Shown one piece after another: positions 1 to 5,743 of a stretch of DNA of 10,487 nt (its first letter is position 1; the number at the start of each line of letters is the position of its first letter). The notes below the pieces were generated by a model. It made no database searches. It was not told the DNA's origin and saw nothing but the letters and a program-made list of their open reading frames with translations. Origin of the DNA: Pseudomonadota bacterium (lineage in GTDB: Bacteria > Desulfobacterota > JADFVX01); contig JADFVM010000167.1 in assembly GCA_015222555.1 (NCBI GenBank), positions 1 through 10,487 of the forward strand, read 5' to 3'. A program made the translations under genes and the position numbers.

Positions 1-9
1 CTTCGTCAT
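1..9 (-). CDS. Start of next operon gene (partial, product unknown)
   Basis: On the minus strand the last nine bases of the window read ATG ACG AAG (M-T-K). They follow a strong Shine-Dalgarno, GGGAGG at about 20-15, at normal spacing. The gene would lie about 70 bases downstream of the twelve-heme cytochrome stop, in the same direction, so it is probably the fifth gene of the operon. Only three codons are visible and no function can be assigned. An in-frame upstream ATG at 54-52, which has its own Shine-Dalgarno, is an alternative start that would add 15 codons. Confidence 0.5.
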
Positions 10-74
10 AAATAGCCTCCCTTCGTCATAGATGCCTCTCTTAGGCCTCTTCATAGATGCCTCTCTTGGGCCTC
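1..74 (-). repeat. Tandem repeat of Shine-Dalgarno/ATG modules
   Basis: Read on the minus strand, 74-50 and 49-25 are two 25-base copies differing at two positions. Each carries AGAGAGG, five bases, then ATG. A third, more diverged copy at 21-1 keeps GGGAGG, a short spacer and ATGACGAAG. This gives three consecutive ribosome-binding-site/start modules before the next gene. The first and third ATGs share a frame; the second runs into TGA after seven codons. It looks like a local tandem duplication of a translation initiation region. Confidence 0.8.
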
Positions 75-77
75 TGC

Positions 78-1583
78 CTAGTCGCTCAGTAAATCAATTG
101 CGTCTTCAAAATTATTCATGGCATCGTCGAGCAGCATGACAGAATATTTCTGATTATGTACACCACCACCGAACTCAACGAGCTGCATGCTCTCCCGGCC
201 CTGTTCAAGCATTGCCCTTGCTTCAGCAAGCTTTTCCGCCGGCTGCTTGTCCTCTGCATTCTTTATGGCCACCATGGCTTCTTCCTCGATCTCTTTGGCG
301 GCCTTCAGCTCCTCATCAATTTTTTCCTTCCATTGCTTGGCCATGCCCTCATGTTTTTCGGTATGGCAGGCAGCACATGCCTTGCCGGAGCCATGCGCAA
401 CTTTTTCCCCTTTTACGATTCGTTCCTCAAGATGACAGCCAAAACAGTTGGTTTTCACGCTGGACATGAGTGCCGGTGTTTTCGGGATACCCTCTCTTTC
501 AGCGCCTAACAGCAGGAGCTTCTGATATTTATGATGGTCAGGATGGCAAGCCGTGCAGGATTCCCTTGCGGTATCCAGGAAGTCCCTCTTCTTGTGCACA
601 ATGGGCTCATGACAGTTAAAACAAGAGGCTGCTTGTCCGGCAACATGCTCTTTATGCATAAGCTTTTTATTCCCCACCTCCTTCATAATCGTCTCATCGT
701 TGTCATGGCAGTTGAGACATTTTTCGCTGCTTATCAGGGCCTTGCCATGGATAAGATGCAGATGACAGCTCTGGCATCCCACTTTGGCCTCTTCCATGGA
801 TTTGTGGGTAACCGGCTTCTCGTCAGGTTTTGCTTCTTTTTTCTGGGTTTGCAAGGGCTTGGTGGGGATTTCGTGGCAGAGTGCGCACTTGGCGCGGCCT
901 GTATTGAATGCAGTATTCTTGAAATGACAGAGATAGCATTTCTCCTTGGATACCTCGAAATGCTTCTTCTGATTCTCACGTTGATGGCAGGTGGTGCAGT
1001 GAACCACCTGACCTTCTATCCACTTCTTTTTGTCATAATGCTTTTCATGGGTAAAGGTAACGATTCCAATCGACTTGTCATCCCTTTCGAATTTGGTAAA
1101 CTCGATCTTCTTGGTCATGTACTTGTCTTTCGGATTGCCATGACACTTCGATGTTGTACAGCTCAGGTCGTCGATCCTGGGCTTGGTCCTGATAACGGAA
1201 GCCTCCATGTTTAAAATGGTTGTCAGTCTGGACAGGACTTCCAGTTCCGTGCGCATAAAACCCCATTCGCCCCTCTCGCCAGCGTACCTTTCGTCCCTTG
1301 GGATCTTGCTATGCTGGGGTATCTTGTAACGCAACCTTTCCGGCGGGTAATGACATTCAACACATCCAACGTTTTTATGCTTTCCAGCCTTCCATGAGGT
1401 ATAGGCCTTTTTCATAACTCTCGGATAGGTTAAGGTATGGCAATATCCGCAGAAGAATTCTGTCTTGCCGGTTGTTGGGGACATCTTCGAGTCTCGGTTA
1501 GCGGCTTCTCCAGTTAAAGGCAGATAGAGGGGAGAAAAAAGTACTCCGACAAAGACAATGGCTATAAAGATATCCTTTCTCAT
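78..1583 (-). CDS. Twelve-heme periplasmic c-type cytochrome
   Basis: This 501-residue protein begins with a Sec signal peptide (hydrophobic residues about 5-22, cleavage near TGEA-A at 27/28) and should be periplasmic. I count eleven CXXCH heme motifs, at C45, C74, C196, C216, C233, C270, C289, C321, C343, C380 and C403, plus one CX4CH at C142-C147-H148, giving twelve predicted c-hemes. The first heme pair resembles the start of NapC/NrfH-like and cytochrome c3-family proteins, but there is no membrane anchor beyond the signal. After the last heme a Lys/Glu-rich helical region (411-501) ends with a GGGVHNQKY segment like the C-terminal helix of many multiheme cytochromes. There is no CXXCK motif of the NrfA type. 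GGAGG at 1598-1594 lies ten bases before the ATG, and GGAG lies closer. It is the fourth gene of the operon and probably a periplasmic electron carrier; a catalytic role cannot be excluded. Confidence 0.9.
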   Translation of the reverse strand: MRKDIFIAIVFVGVLFSPLYLPLTGEAANRDSKMSPTTGKTEFFCGYCHTLTYPRVMKKAYTSWKAGKHKNVGCVECHYPPERLRYKIPQHSKIPRDERYAGERGEWGFMRTELEVLSRLTTILNMEASVIRTKPRIDDLSCTTSKCHGNPKDKYMTKKIEFTKFERDDKSIGIVTFTHEKHYDKKKWIEGQVVHCTTCHQRENQKKHFEVSKEKCYLCHFKNTAFNTGRAKCALCHEIPTKPLQTQKKEAKPDEKPVTHKSMEEAKVGCQSCHLHLIHGKALISSEKCLNCHDNDETIMKEVGNKKLMHKEHVAGQAASCFNCHEPIVHKKRDFLDTARESCTACHPDHHKYQKLLLLGAEREGIPKTPALMSSVKTNCFGCHLEERIVKGEKVAHGSGKACAACHTEKHEGMAKQWKEKIDEELKAAKEIEEEAMVAIKNAEDKQPAEKLAEARAMLEQGRESMQLVEFGGGVHNQKYSVMLLDDAMNNFEDAIDLLSD

Positions 1584-1611
1584 GTCTCCACATCCTCCGC
1601 ATATAATCAGG

Positions 1612-1746
1612 TCACACCGCTGTTTTTAACGTGTTTCCGATAAAGACCCTGGTGGTTTGCTCTTCCATCTCTGTTAATGAGTAACTGATTTCCTGCCCCT
1701 TCTCATTTATCTGAAATGGGCGGAAAAGGGCTTCGGCATATCCTGT
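1612..1746 (-). other. Possible -1 frame extension of the eight-heme cytochrome
   Basis: The cytochrome gene contains GTA AAA AAA CAG, a seven-A run (1752-1746) matching the slippery heptamer A AAA AAA. Slipping back one base leads into a frame open for 44 codons, from ACA (1746-1744) to TGA (1614-1612). This bypasses the normal TAA at 1709-1707 and covers most of the spacer before the next gene. The predicted tail reads like ordinary protein (for example INEKGQEISYSLTE), but an open frame of this length can occur by chance. I see no obvious stimulatory stem-loop. Alternatives are a chance open frame or a one-base error in the homopolymer. Confidence 0.2.
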
Positions 1747-3182
1747 TTTTTTACCGCATCAAGAAATTCAATAAGGCCATCGAGCGGCGTATCCTTGTGG
1801 TAATGACAACCACTGCAGGAATTCATTAATTTATTGACCCCGCCCGCCTTCAGACTTTCCTCCGGAGAGATGAATCTAAACGAATGACGGTGCTCATGGC
1901 CGGTTGATTTAGGCATGTGGCAGGAAATACAGCTGCCAAAAGTATGGATGCGGTGAGCCGCTTTTTTCTGCAGAGAGGTATGGCAGCTGGTACAGAGGTT
2001 GTCTGCCGCAAGCTTGGTCTGCGACTTGTTCTGGGTCTTGTGGCCGCCCTCCCGGTGAACACTGTGACAGGTAGTGCACATGACTCCAGCTTCCGCATGC
2101 GGACTCTCCTGCCACTCGTTGTACTGCTGGTGGTGCATCTTCTCTTCTTTCGGTTTCTCGTCAAAATAAAGGTAGAGAGGCTTGCCTACCTCATAACCGT
2201 AGGGAAAAGAGTATTTCTGCGGAAAGCCTGCCACTTCCAGATCCACCTTGGCCGTGCTGTCGCCCCAGTTATGGCATTGCCCGCAGACCATGGCTCTGAG
2301 TTTCCAGGGCAGCTTGGCCGGATTGACGATAGTCTCCTTTTCAAAGTCATAATATGTGCTTGCCGCCTTGACGTGAGTACTGCCGGGACCGTGACACGCT
2401 TCACAGCCTATGCCCATATCAACCATTGTCGTTGCGTAAGAGTCCGTTGCTTTGTCATAATTAATTTTCATGCCCGTTGCATGGCAGCTGCCGCATTTGA
2501 ATTGCCAGATTCTGCCTCGGTCGCTCCAGAAGCTGCCATCACCTGGGAAATGCGTTTCCATCCCGTAGAAATCATTCCATTTCTGATTTTCAAGGTTCCA
2601 TTCAATCGGCAGAACATGTAATTCGCCATTGGGGAACCGTGTCAAGTAGTTCTGTTTCCTGTTTATTCCAATAACAGCAGTGACCTCATAATCATGAAAC
2701 TGCCAGTCGGGACCAATGGTATTGACATAATATTTCCGGCCTTTTTTCCGCATTGTCGTAGTAACTTCTTTGCCCAGCGGCTGGCGCGGCAGTTTGCTTG
2801 ATGTGTTAAGGATCAGCTTGCCGTCAACTTCACTCAGTGAGGTGCTGGTCTTCTTGCTTGTCTGGGTAGGGGCCTTGCGTGTCACTTTTACTTTCAACTT
2901 ATTGTCTCTCTCAAAATCACCCATGACAGTGAATTCGTCGGCGAGCTGCATGAACTTGGAATGCAGTGTGTGTTTCCAGGAATCATATTCACGCCAATGG
3001 CATTCCTTACATTTTTCCGAGCCGATATATTCACGTTTGTTTTCAATAAATAATGGCGGCTGGTCTTTTCCTTCGGTCTTACCTTTCTGCTCTTGTTCTT
3101 CCGAGTGTGAGCACCCCCATACCGCCAGAAGAAGAATGCAGAAAAGCCCTGCCATAATGCTTTTCATTGAATTGTTTCTCAT
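1707..3182 (-). CDS. Eight-heme lipoprotein c-type cytochrome (cytochrome c554-like)
   Basis: This 491-residue protein has a lipoprotein signal peptide (hydrophobic 9-22, lipobox ending V-W-G-C24). The residue after C24 is Ser, not the Asp that retains lipoproteins in the inner membrane, so outer-membrane anchoring is likely. Eight CXXCH motifs occur at C58, C230, C260, C300, C369, C397, C418 and C456. The opening YIGSEKCKECH and the later GCEACHGPGSTH are typical of the cytochrome c554/c-prime superfamily. About 170 residues separate hemes 1 and 2 and look beta-rich; such inserts are common in this family. The start is supported by a perfect GGAGG (3192-3188) five bases before the ATG. The gap to the NrfD-like gene is 84 bases. 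The role is either electron transfer out of the Fe-S/NrfD module or terminal reduction of an unknown acceptor. An A7 run near the 3' end (1752-1746) precedes an open -1 frame, described separately. Confidence 0.9.
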   Translation of the reverse strand: MRNNSMKSIMAGLFCILLLAVWGCSHSEEQEQKGKTEGKDQPPLFIENKREYIGSEKCKECHWREYDSWKHTLHSKFMQLADEFTVMGDFERDNKLKVKVTRKAPTQTSKKTSTSLSEVDGKLILNTSSKLPRQPLGKEVTTTMRKKGRKYYVNTIGPDWQFHDYEVTAVIGINRKQNYLTRFPNGELHVLPIEWNLENQKWNDFYGMETHFPGDGSFWSDRGRIWQFKCGSCHATGMKINYDKATDSYATTMVDMGIGCEACHGPGSTHVKAASTYYDFEKETIVNPAKLPWKLRAMVCGQCHNWGDSTAKVDLEVAGFPQKYSFPYGYEVGKPLYLYFDEKPKEEKMHHQQYNEWQESPHAEAGVMCTTCHSVHREGGHKTQNKSQTKLAADNLCTSCHTSLQKKAAHRIHTFGSCISCHMPKSTGHEHRHSFRFISPEESLKAGGVNKLMNSCSGCHYHKDTPLDGLIEFLDAVKKQDMPKPFSAHFR

Positions 3183-3266
3183 CTTTTCCTCCGATGGATT
3201 TAAACTTACCGATCAGCCTCTGAAACAACCGCACTGTCTCATTGCAAAATCTCTTTCGAACAGCCC

Positions 3267-4454
3267 CTAAACGCTTTTTCTGATGGGAAGAGCTTTAGCA
3301 AGCACTGAGTATAGAAGAACCATCAATGCCAACATTCCTACTCCCATGATCACTTCCTCCCGGCTCGGCACATAGTGGACCTCTCCCAATTGAGGATAGA
3401 GGGGAATGATCTGACCAATGGACACCAGGGTGATCCGATATGCTCCGATAGCAAGCATTGTGAGGGTCGTGGCAATTAACAGACCATTTTCCGTTCTGCC
3501 CCTCTTGGTCATCAGGATTACATCGGCGACAACCAGTCCGAGGATATTGAGAATAAACAGGCCGGTGTACCTTTCGCTTATGATATGCCAGGTTTCGACA
3601 CCTTCGGCTGTCTGGCTGTAGAGGAGAACGATATAATCAGTGAAATCTAGAAACAGGGTCGCCGTTATAAAACCAGCCAGGACAAGACCCATATGGCTAT
3701 AGGTTGCAGCCGTGAGGATTTCTCTTTTCTCCAGCTTGGCGGTAATTACGGTTACCAGTGCCACGCCGGCAAAGCCGCAAGCCAAGGCTGACAAGACAAA
3801 ATGAACCGGTATGAGCGGGGTGTTCCACATCTCCCTGGCCTTGATTACTCCGAATATGGTGCCGGTAAAGGTGTGCACCACGAAAAGGGCGTAAGGAACC
3901 GCAAGAATGCCGAGCCATTTGGCCATTTTTTTGTCAAACCCAGTCGGTTTTGTACCGATCACTTTTATCGAGAAGTAAAGCTCAGCGGTGAGAATAATCA
4001 TGAAACCGAAATAACTCGTGGATGAGATAAAAAACATTGAAGTAGGGTTATGAAGGATCCAGGGGACTTTCAGGGCTCGCCAGGGAACCCCGACATCCAT
4101 CATTACGAACTGAGTAGCACCAAATATGCAAATGAGGCCGAAAAGAATGGCCATGGCCCCTATCGGCTTATAGTCAGTACGACCAAAGGCGTAAATCAAC
4201 AGACCCACGATGGTGGCCCCGGCACTGGCACCTACGAAGTAGGCTAAGGCGGAAATGAACACCCCCCACGGCACCACATCACTCATGCCGCTGCCTAGAT
4301 GCCCTTCAACTATAGTGTGATACCAGACGATCATCCCCCAGGCGATGGGGAACAGGAGAATGATAATGAAGAGGCAGAACCCTTTACCTGTTGCCTTGTA
4401 AACTTCAAGCAAATGGCTTTTGATATCTGCAATTCCCTTGCGGATGCCGATCAT
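3267..4454 (-). CDS. NrfD/PsrC-family quinone-interacting membrane subunit
   Basis: This 395-residue protein is very hydrophobic, with about ten predicted transmembrane helices (roughly 24-44, 60-88, 97-118, 134-158, 175-200, 205-232, 244-270, 290-312, 322-345 and 366-390). The length and helix pattern fit the NrfD/PsrC/HybB family, whose members exchange electrons between the quinone pool and a periplasmic Fe-S subunit. The early V-P-W-G-V-F segment and the H-N-P-T-S segment between helices 3 and 4 are consistent with that family. The ATG overlaps the stop of the Fe-S gene by one base (TAATG), which indicates translational coupling and a 1:1 partnership; AGAGGA at 4468-4463 provides a ribosome-binding site. 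No heme ligands or Cys motifs suggest cofactors of its own. The direction of electron flow cannot be decided from the sequence. Confidence 0.9.
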   Translation of the reverse strand: MIGIRKGIADIKSHLLEVYKATGKGFCLFIIILLFPIAWGMIVWYHTIVEGHLGSGMSDVVPWGVFISALAYFVGASAGATIVGLLIYAFGRTDYKPIGAMAILFGLICIFGATQFVMMDVGVPWRALKVPWILHNPTSMFFISSTSYFGFMIILTAELYFSIKVIGTKPTGFDKKMAKWLGILAVPYALFVVHTFTGTIFGVIKAREMWNTPLIPVHFVLSALACGFAGVALVTVITAKLEKREILTAATYSHMGLVLAGFITATLFLDFTDYIVLLYSQTAEGVETWHIISERYTGLFILNILGLVVADVILMTKRGRTENGLLIATTLTMLAIGAYRITLVSIGQIIPLYPQLGEVHYVPSREEVIMGVGMLALMVLLYSVLAKALPIRKSV

Positions 4455-5359
4455 TAACTCAATCCTCTAATATGTTTCGGGGGCGGCAACGGCTTGTACC
4501 AGCGCATGGGCTTCTTTTTCGTTTGTGTCAGGTACCATATTTGAGGCTTGGTATTGAGTCCCTCCTTGAGACGGAAACTTTTTTCGTTTTCAATGAGTTT
4601 TGAAATTTTACTTTCAGGATTATTAAGATTGCCAAAGACCCTGGCCTTGTTCGGGCACGCTTCCACGCAACGGGTCGTCCGACCCCTTCGTGTTCGATGA
4701 ACGCAGAAAGTGCATTTCTCAACAACGCCGTGGTAGCGCAATGGTACTAATGGGTTTATGTCTTCAGCCGCCACCTTCGGCTCGGTCCAGTTGAATCTTC
4801 GCGCATTGTAGGGACACGCCACCATGCAATAGCGGCAGCCTATGCACTTGTCATAATCGATCATAACGATGCCATCCTTATCCTTATAGGTGGCTGTGGT
4901 GGGGCAAACCTTGGCGCACGGCGGGGCCTCGCAGTGGTTACATTGTAACGGCATATACTCCTTGTCCTTGCGAAGCTTGGTATACATGAGTCTGTTCTTC
5001 AGGCCATTGCCACGCTCATCGAGGATGGAACTACCCCTGCGCAATGTAATCGGGTCAACTTCCATCAGCATGATATAGGGTGGGGAAATTGAGTCGGGAA
5101 CACTATTTTCCCTTTTGCAGGCATATGAGCACCTCCTGCAACCGATGCACAACCCCAGGTCAATGGCCATACCAAAACTGACTCTTGGTAGTGGAGGAAG
5201 CACTTCATATTTAGTTTCAAATTCGGTTTGAATGATTCTTTCGATAAGCTTGGTAAAAGCCAGTGATTGGCTGGGTAAAAGGACTCCGGCGCCGGCCCCA
5301 GCTGCCGTGATGGCGGCAATTTTTTTCACTACCTGTCTTCTGGTCATCTTTTGTTGCAT
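4454..5359 (-). CDS. Tat-exported four-cluster [4Fe-4S] ferredoxin subunit
   Basis: This 301-residue protein belongs to the DmsB/NrfC/PsrB/TtrB-type Fe-S subunits. A twin-arginine signal is visible (TRRQVVKK at 6-13, then an Ala/Gly-rich stretch), so the folded protein is exported to the periplasm. Sixteen cysteines form four cluster motifs: C71-C74-C77-C81, C140-C143-C148-C152, C172-C175-C178-C182 and C216-C219-C231-C235. In this family such clusters wire an NrfD partner to a catalytic or cytochrome subunit. It is the first gene of the operon, about 86 bases downstream of the predicted sigma-54 transcription start. The first ATG has no good Shine-Dalgarno; M5 (start at 5347) is an alternative that still keeps the twin arginines. 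The usual molybdopterin partner is not next to it, which favours a quinone-cytochrome complex such as those called Cbc, Ohc or Nhc in related anaerobes. Confidence 0.92.
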   Translation of the reverse strand: MQQKMTRRQVVKKIAAITAAGAGAGVLLPSQSLAFTKLIERIIQTEFETKYEVLPPLPRVSFGMAIDLGLCIGCRRCSYACKRENSVPDSISPPYIMLMEVDPITLRRGSSILDERGNGLKNRLMYTKLRKDKEYMPLQCNHCEAPPCAKVCPTTATYKDKDGIVMIDYDKCIGCRYCMVACPYNARRFNWTEPKVAAEDINPLVPLRYHGVVEKCTFCVHRTRRGRTTRCVEACPNKARVFGNLNNPESKISKLIENEKSFRLKEGLNTKPQIWYLTQTKKKPMRWYKPLPPPKHIRGLS

Positions 5360-5456
5360 AATTTTAAATCTCTACCTGCCACTGGTGGAATACACCTTGC
5401 TATATAAACTCTAGTAGTTATTGTGTTTTTGTGGTTGACTTCAATCTTAAGATATA

Positions 5457-5471
5457 GCAATTCAAGTGCCA
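5457..5471 (-). promoter_or_regulatory. Sigma-54 (-24/-12) promoter of the cytochrome operon
   Basis: On the minus strand the sequence is TGGCAC-TTGAA-TTGC followed by TAT, an exact match to the sigma-54 consensus TGGCAC-N5-TTGC. Transcription is predicted to start near 5445, leaving a leader of about 86 bases before the Fe-S subunit gene. The neighbouring NtrC-type activator, which has an intact GAFTGA loop, is the obvious candidate to activate it. Confidence 0.88.
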
Positions 5472-5549
5472 TGATAAATATATAGACGATAACCAACTGA
5501 ATACATTGAATAAAATACAATATAAACTGAATTTTGATCAGATATCATT

Positions 5550-5563
5550 CGCCTATGAAGGCG
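5550..5563. repeat. Short inverted repeat next to palindrome 1
   Basis: The sequence CGCCT-ATGA-AGGCG is a perfect five-base inverted repeat with a four-base loop, eight bases from the first activator palindrome. It has no run of T and is too short to act as a terminator. It may be a minor protein-binding site or chance. Confidence 0.35.
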
Positions 5564-5570
5564 GCTTATG

Positions 5571-5588
5571 TGTTACATCGACGTAACA
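5571..5588. promoter_or_regulatory. Palindrome 1, probable activator-binding (enhancer) site
   Basis: TGTTAC-ATCGAC-GTAACA is an inverted repeat with perfect six-base arms; only one pair in the centre breaks full 18-base symmetry. Its centre lies about 135 bp upstream of the predicted sigma-54 transcription start, the usual distance for NtrC-family enhancer sites. The arms are identical to those of palindrome 2, which supports binding by one dimeric regulator, most likely the Fis-type HTH of the response regulator encoded at 9087-10433. Confidence 0.78.
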
Positions 5589-5622
5589 ATATGGCCATTC
5601 TTCATCTGCGCATGGGTTGTTG

Positions 5623-5634
5623 ATCAATATTGAT
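5623..5634. repeat. AT-rich perfect palindrome between the two enhancer sites
   Basis: ATCAATATTGAT is a perfect 12-base palindrome near the midpoint between the two TGTTAC palindromes. Its sequence is unrelated to them. It could bind another regulator or form part of a promoter or bend, but AT-rich palindromes of this length also arise by chance. Confidence 0.35.
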
Positions 5635-5674
5635 ATTAATTTCAGTCTGTTATGTGCTTTGGCAAGCAACGAAC

Positions 5675-5692
5675 TGTTACTTTTATGTAACA
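5675..5692. promoter_or_regulatory. Palindrome 2, probable activator-binding (enhancer) site
   Basis: TGTTAC-TTTTAT-GTAACA has the same arms and spacer length as palindrome 1, and its centre is 104 bp away, close to ten helical turns. Two activator dimers would therefore sit on the same face of the DNA, about 135 and 239 bp upstream of the sigma-54 start. This site also lies only 52 bases before the binding-protein ATG, so it may also control the sensor operon itself. Confidence 0.78.
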
Positions 5693-5732
5693 CTTCTTAG
5701 GTCTGAATTTAGCAATTCAGGTTAAAGAAAAA

Positions 5733-5739
5733 GAGGTGG
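5733..5739 (+). promoter_or_regulatory. Ribosome-binding site of the binding-protein gene
   Basis: GAGGTGG lies four to five bases before the ATG at 5744. This fixes the start of the tandem PhnD-like protein immediately before a good signal peptide. Confidence 0.75.
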
Positions 5740-5743
5740 CTTC

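Larger units (their letters stand above)
5360..5743. promoter_or_regulatory. Divergent regulatory region between the two operons
   Basis: This 384-base, AT-rich spacer separates the cytochrome operon (leftward) from the sensor operon (rightward) and holds no convincing gene. It contains a sigma-54 promoter facing left, two identical-arm palindromes and two smaller inverted repeats, listed separately. The stretch between promoter and first palindrome (about 5472-5550) is especially AT-rich and could be bent, but I find no good IHF consensus. I also find no convincing sigma-70 promoter for the rightward operon. Weak candidates exist around 5630-5656, and around 5659-5689, where the -10 would overlap the second palindrome. 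Confidence 0.85.

Noticed and set aside
531..1214. Long plus-strand open frame (227 codons) opposite the twelve-heme cytochrome
   Set aside because: It is antisense to a well-supported gene, has no ribosome-binding site, and its hydrophobic translation is what the complement of Cys/His/Lys-rich heme codons gives.
1615..1665. 17-codon minus-strand open frame beginning MEEQTT in the spacer
   Set aside because: It has no ribosome-binding site and is only the end of the -1 frame already discussed.
1917..2621. Long plus-strand open frame (234 codons) opposite the eight-heme cytochrome
   Set aside because: It is an antisense shadow of a gene with eight clear heme motifs; no recognisable domain or start signal.
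78..3182. NrfA-type (CXXCK) or MccA-type (very long CXnCH) catalytic heme motif in the cytochromes
   Set aside because: All hemes fit CXXCH except one CX4CH; no CXXCK or long-spacer motif was found, so nitrite or sulfite reductase identity is not supported.
5472..5550. IHF site between enhancer and sigma-54 promoter
   Set aside because: The region is AT-rich, but no sequence fits WATCAA-N4-TTR on either strand well enough to call.
5699..5714. Possible second -24/-12 promoter facing the sensor operon
   Set aside because: GG and GC have the right spacing (GG at 5700, GC at 5712), but the surrounding bases do not match TGGCAC or TTGC, and palindrome 2 would be only about 8 bp upstream, too close for usual enhancer action.
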